Assembly: GCA_022414725.1 (NCBI GenBank)
Contig: CM039462.1
Coordinates: 122,532,984 to 122,596,983 of the forward strand
Reading direction: 5' to 3'
DNA: 64,000 nt
Source of the DNA: Microglena sp. YARC
Lineage: Eukaryota > Chlorophyta > Chlorophyceae > Chlamydomonadales > Chlamydomonadaceae
In this document: positions 63,190-64,000 of the stretch, piece by piece
Layout: each line of letters opens with the position of its first letter
Numbering within the stretch: position 1 is the stretch's first letter
The notes under the pieces: model-generated
The model's input: only the letters and a program-made list of their open reading frames with translations
Databases searched by the model: none
What the model was told of the DNA's origin: nothing
Position numbers and translations under genes: made by a program

Positions 63190-63424
63190 CCCTGAGTGTT
63201 GCAGGTCGTTGTCAATCGCGATGGTTAGCATGTCCAGTCGAGGTGGTAGACCCGTTCTCTGCCGCGTACGACGGTTCCTTAATACCAAGCCCACACAGGC
63301 ATTATCAATTATGATTTGGGGGTGCTATGTCAGAGTCTTTGGGGGGTGCTTTTTTAGGCCCCCATAGCCTGCTAGTCAGCAGCCCAAAAGCTTACTAGGG
63401 GCATCATGGTACTGTATGTATGTT

Positions 63425-63712
63425 GTTATAGTCCAAGGGTAGACCAAATAGGCTAAGAGACTTGCCCAACAATGACAAGAGGGCCATAATGAATGTCCTT
63501 GCGGTGTGCAAGCGATGCGGGAAATTGGTGGAGAGTGTTGGCTATCAAAGCGACAGGTGGCAATGGAATTTTTCAAGTCAGCAAAACCGAAGCCAGGGTT
63601 TAACAGACAGTTAAGGCCAGGAGTTAACTTGGCTCCGTGTGGTCACACAGATGGACAATGCGGTGACCCTGGGGGCTCCTGCCCCTCCAGAAGGGGGGGC
63701 TCCGACAAAAAA
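63425..63712. repeat. dispersed TTATAGTCCAAGG repeat followed by dispersed repeat D, copy 4
   Basis: 63425-63495 is a TTACAGTCCAGGGG-family copy (GGCTAAGAGACTTGCCCAAC). 63497-63712 is repeat D (TGTGCAAGCGATGCGGGAAA, GCGACAGGTGGCAATGGAAT, AGAAGGGGGGGCTCCGACAA). Repeat D also occupies the corresponding intron of the minus-strand paralogue (30430-30600), so its insertion there predates the duplication. Confidence 0.75.
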
Positions 63713-63779
63713 CACTAACATCAGACATTATGGATGTATGGTTCTTCGTAAAGATACTCGTTTCTTTCCTTATACACCC

Positions 63780-64000
63780 TGGCCCACCACCCACAGGAGC
63801 TGCTGCTCCTTCTTTGTCCTGAACCCTAAACCACCCACCACCCACCACTAACCACCCACATGACCTTCTCCTCCTCCTTTTTACCCTGAACCCTGAACCA
63901 CCCATCACCCACCACCCACCACCCGCACCCGCCACCGCACAGGACCTTCTCCTCCTCCTTTACCCTGAACCCTGAACCTGAAGCCACCCATCACCCACCA
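63780..64000. repeat. tandem acceptor echoes at the window end
   Basis: CACAGGACCTTCTCCTCCTC with CTGAACCCTGAACCACCC and CACCCACCACCC recur about every 75 bp. They match the acceptor of the minus-strand exon at 30267 and its echoes at 30295-30390, so the homologous exon of the paralogue should start just after 64000. Confidence 0.75.

Larger units (their letters stand above)
56273..64000 (+). pseudogene. decayed, inverted paralogue of the 22-36 kb membrane gene
   Basis: Exon 1 (56273-56429) encodes a signal peptide (MRSPLFPWVIFQLLLGALS) and NATTQFRNRQ...HYGEKQ, ending in the same phase and at the same donor as the minus-strand exon 1. Exon 62619-62765 encodes SIRLNCPWMMLVNSTAGQFI, open and phase-matched. 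In between, the homologue of the Cys-rich exon (58560-58725) has a TAA in the matching frame. The homologue of exon 31707-31585 (61556-61710) has indels and stops. A weaker copy lies at 61820-62030. The echoes seen around the minus-strand exons are also present. The Pro-rich and membrane parts would lie past 64000. Most likely a pseudogene, though a divergent working gene cannot be excluded. Confidence 0.65.

Noticed and set aside
1..64000. Bacterial or phage system in the window
   Set aside because: All supported genes have spliceosomal introns and eukaryotic domains; no operons or ribosome-binding sites are seen.

Overview
The window looks like nuclear DNA of a green alga or a close relative. 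Its genes are cut by GT-AG introns. The recognisable proteins are eukaryotic chromatin factors (a histone-binding RBBP4/MSI1-type WD40 protein and a BET bromodomain protein), a signal-peptide/transmembrane protein with a very long Ser/Pro-rich extracellular stretch of the kind common in chlorophytes, and a Ty3/gypsy chromovirus. Introns and spacers are packed with minisatellites, homopolymer runs and short terminal-inverted-repeat elements. The lineage is an inference; no marker here fixes the species.

Layout: 1-2.3 kb holds minisatellites and, on the minus strand, the first exon of an RBBP4/MSI1-like gene. 2.3-4 kb is simple repeats. 4.0-12.5 kb (+) is a BET protein gene resolved into eight exons whose phases agree, giving 358 codons. 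13-18 kb holds repeats, a LINE fragment and a hairpin. 19-21.6 kb (-) is an unrecognised three-exon gene, 3' incomplete. 22.4-36.4 kb (-) is a large gene for a single-pass membrane protein: signal peptide, Cys-rich part, CUB-like part, Pro-rich region, transmembrane helix, cytoplasmic tail. 37.7-40.2 kb is a TIR transposon with TTA target duplications. 41.1-46.9 kb (-) is a Ty3/gypsy chromovirus with two nearly identical LTRs and broken genes. 48.3-49.9 kb (+) is a broken gene resembling ExoX C-terminal/zinc-ribbon proteins. 50.0-50.8, 34.0-34.7 and 53.8-54.8 kb are non-autonomous hAT-type elements with exact 8-bp target duplications. 56.3-64 kb (+) is a decayed, oppositely oriented paralogue of the 22-36 kb membrane gene, followed by long GT-rich and C-rich satellites.

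The most unusual pattern is what I call exon echoes. In at least four genes, exons are flanked by degenerate tandem copies of their own splice junctions (part of the exon plus adjoining intron, roughly 60-200 bp). The clearest case is the bromodomain exon at 8481-8678, preceded by three decayed copies at about 193-bp spacing. The same echo downstream of one exon is present in both paralogues of the membrane gene, so it predates that duplication. Much of the intronic minisatellite DNA seems to derive from such copies.
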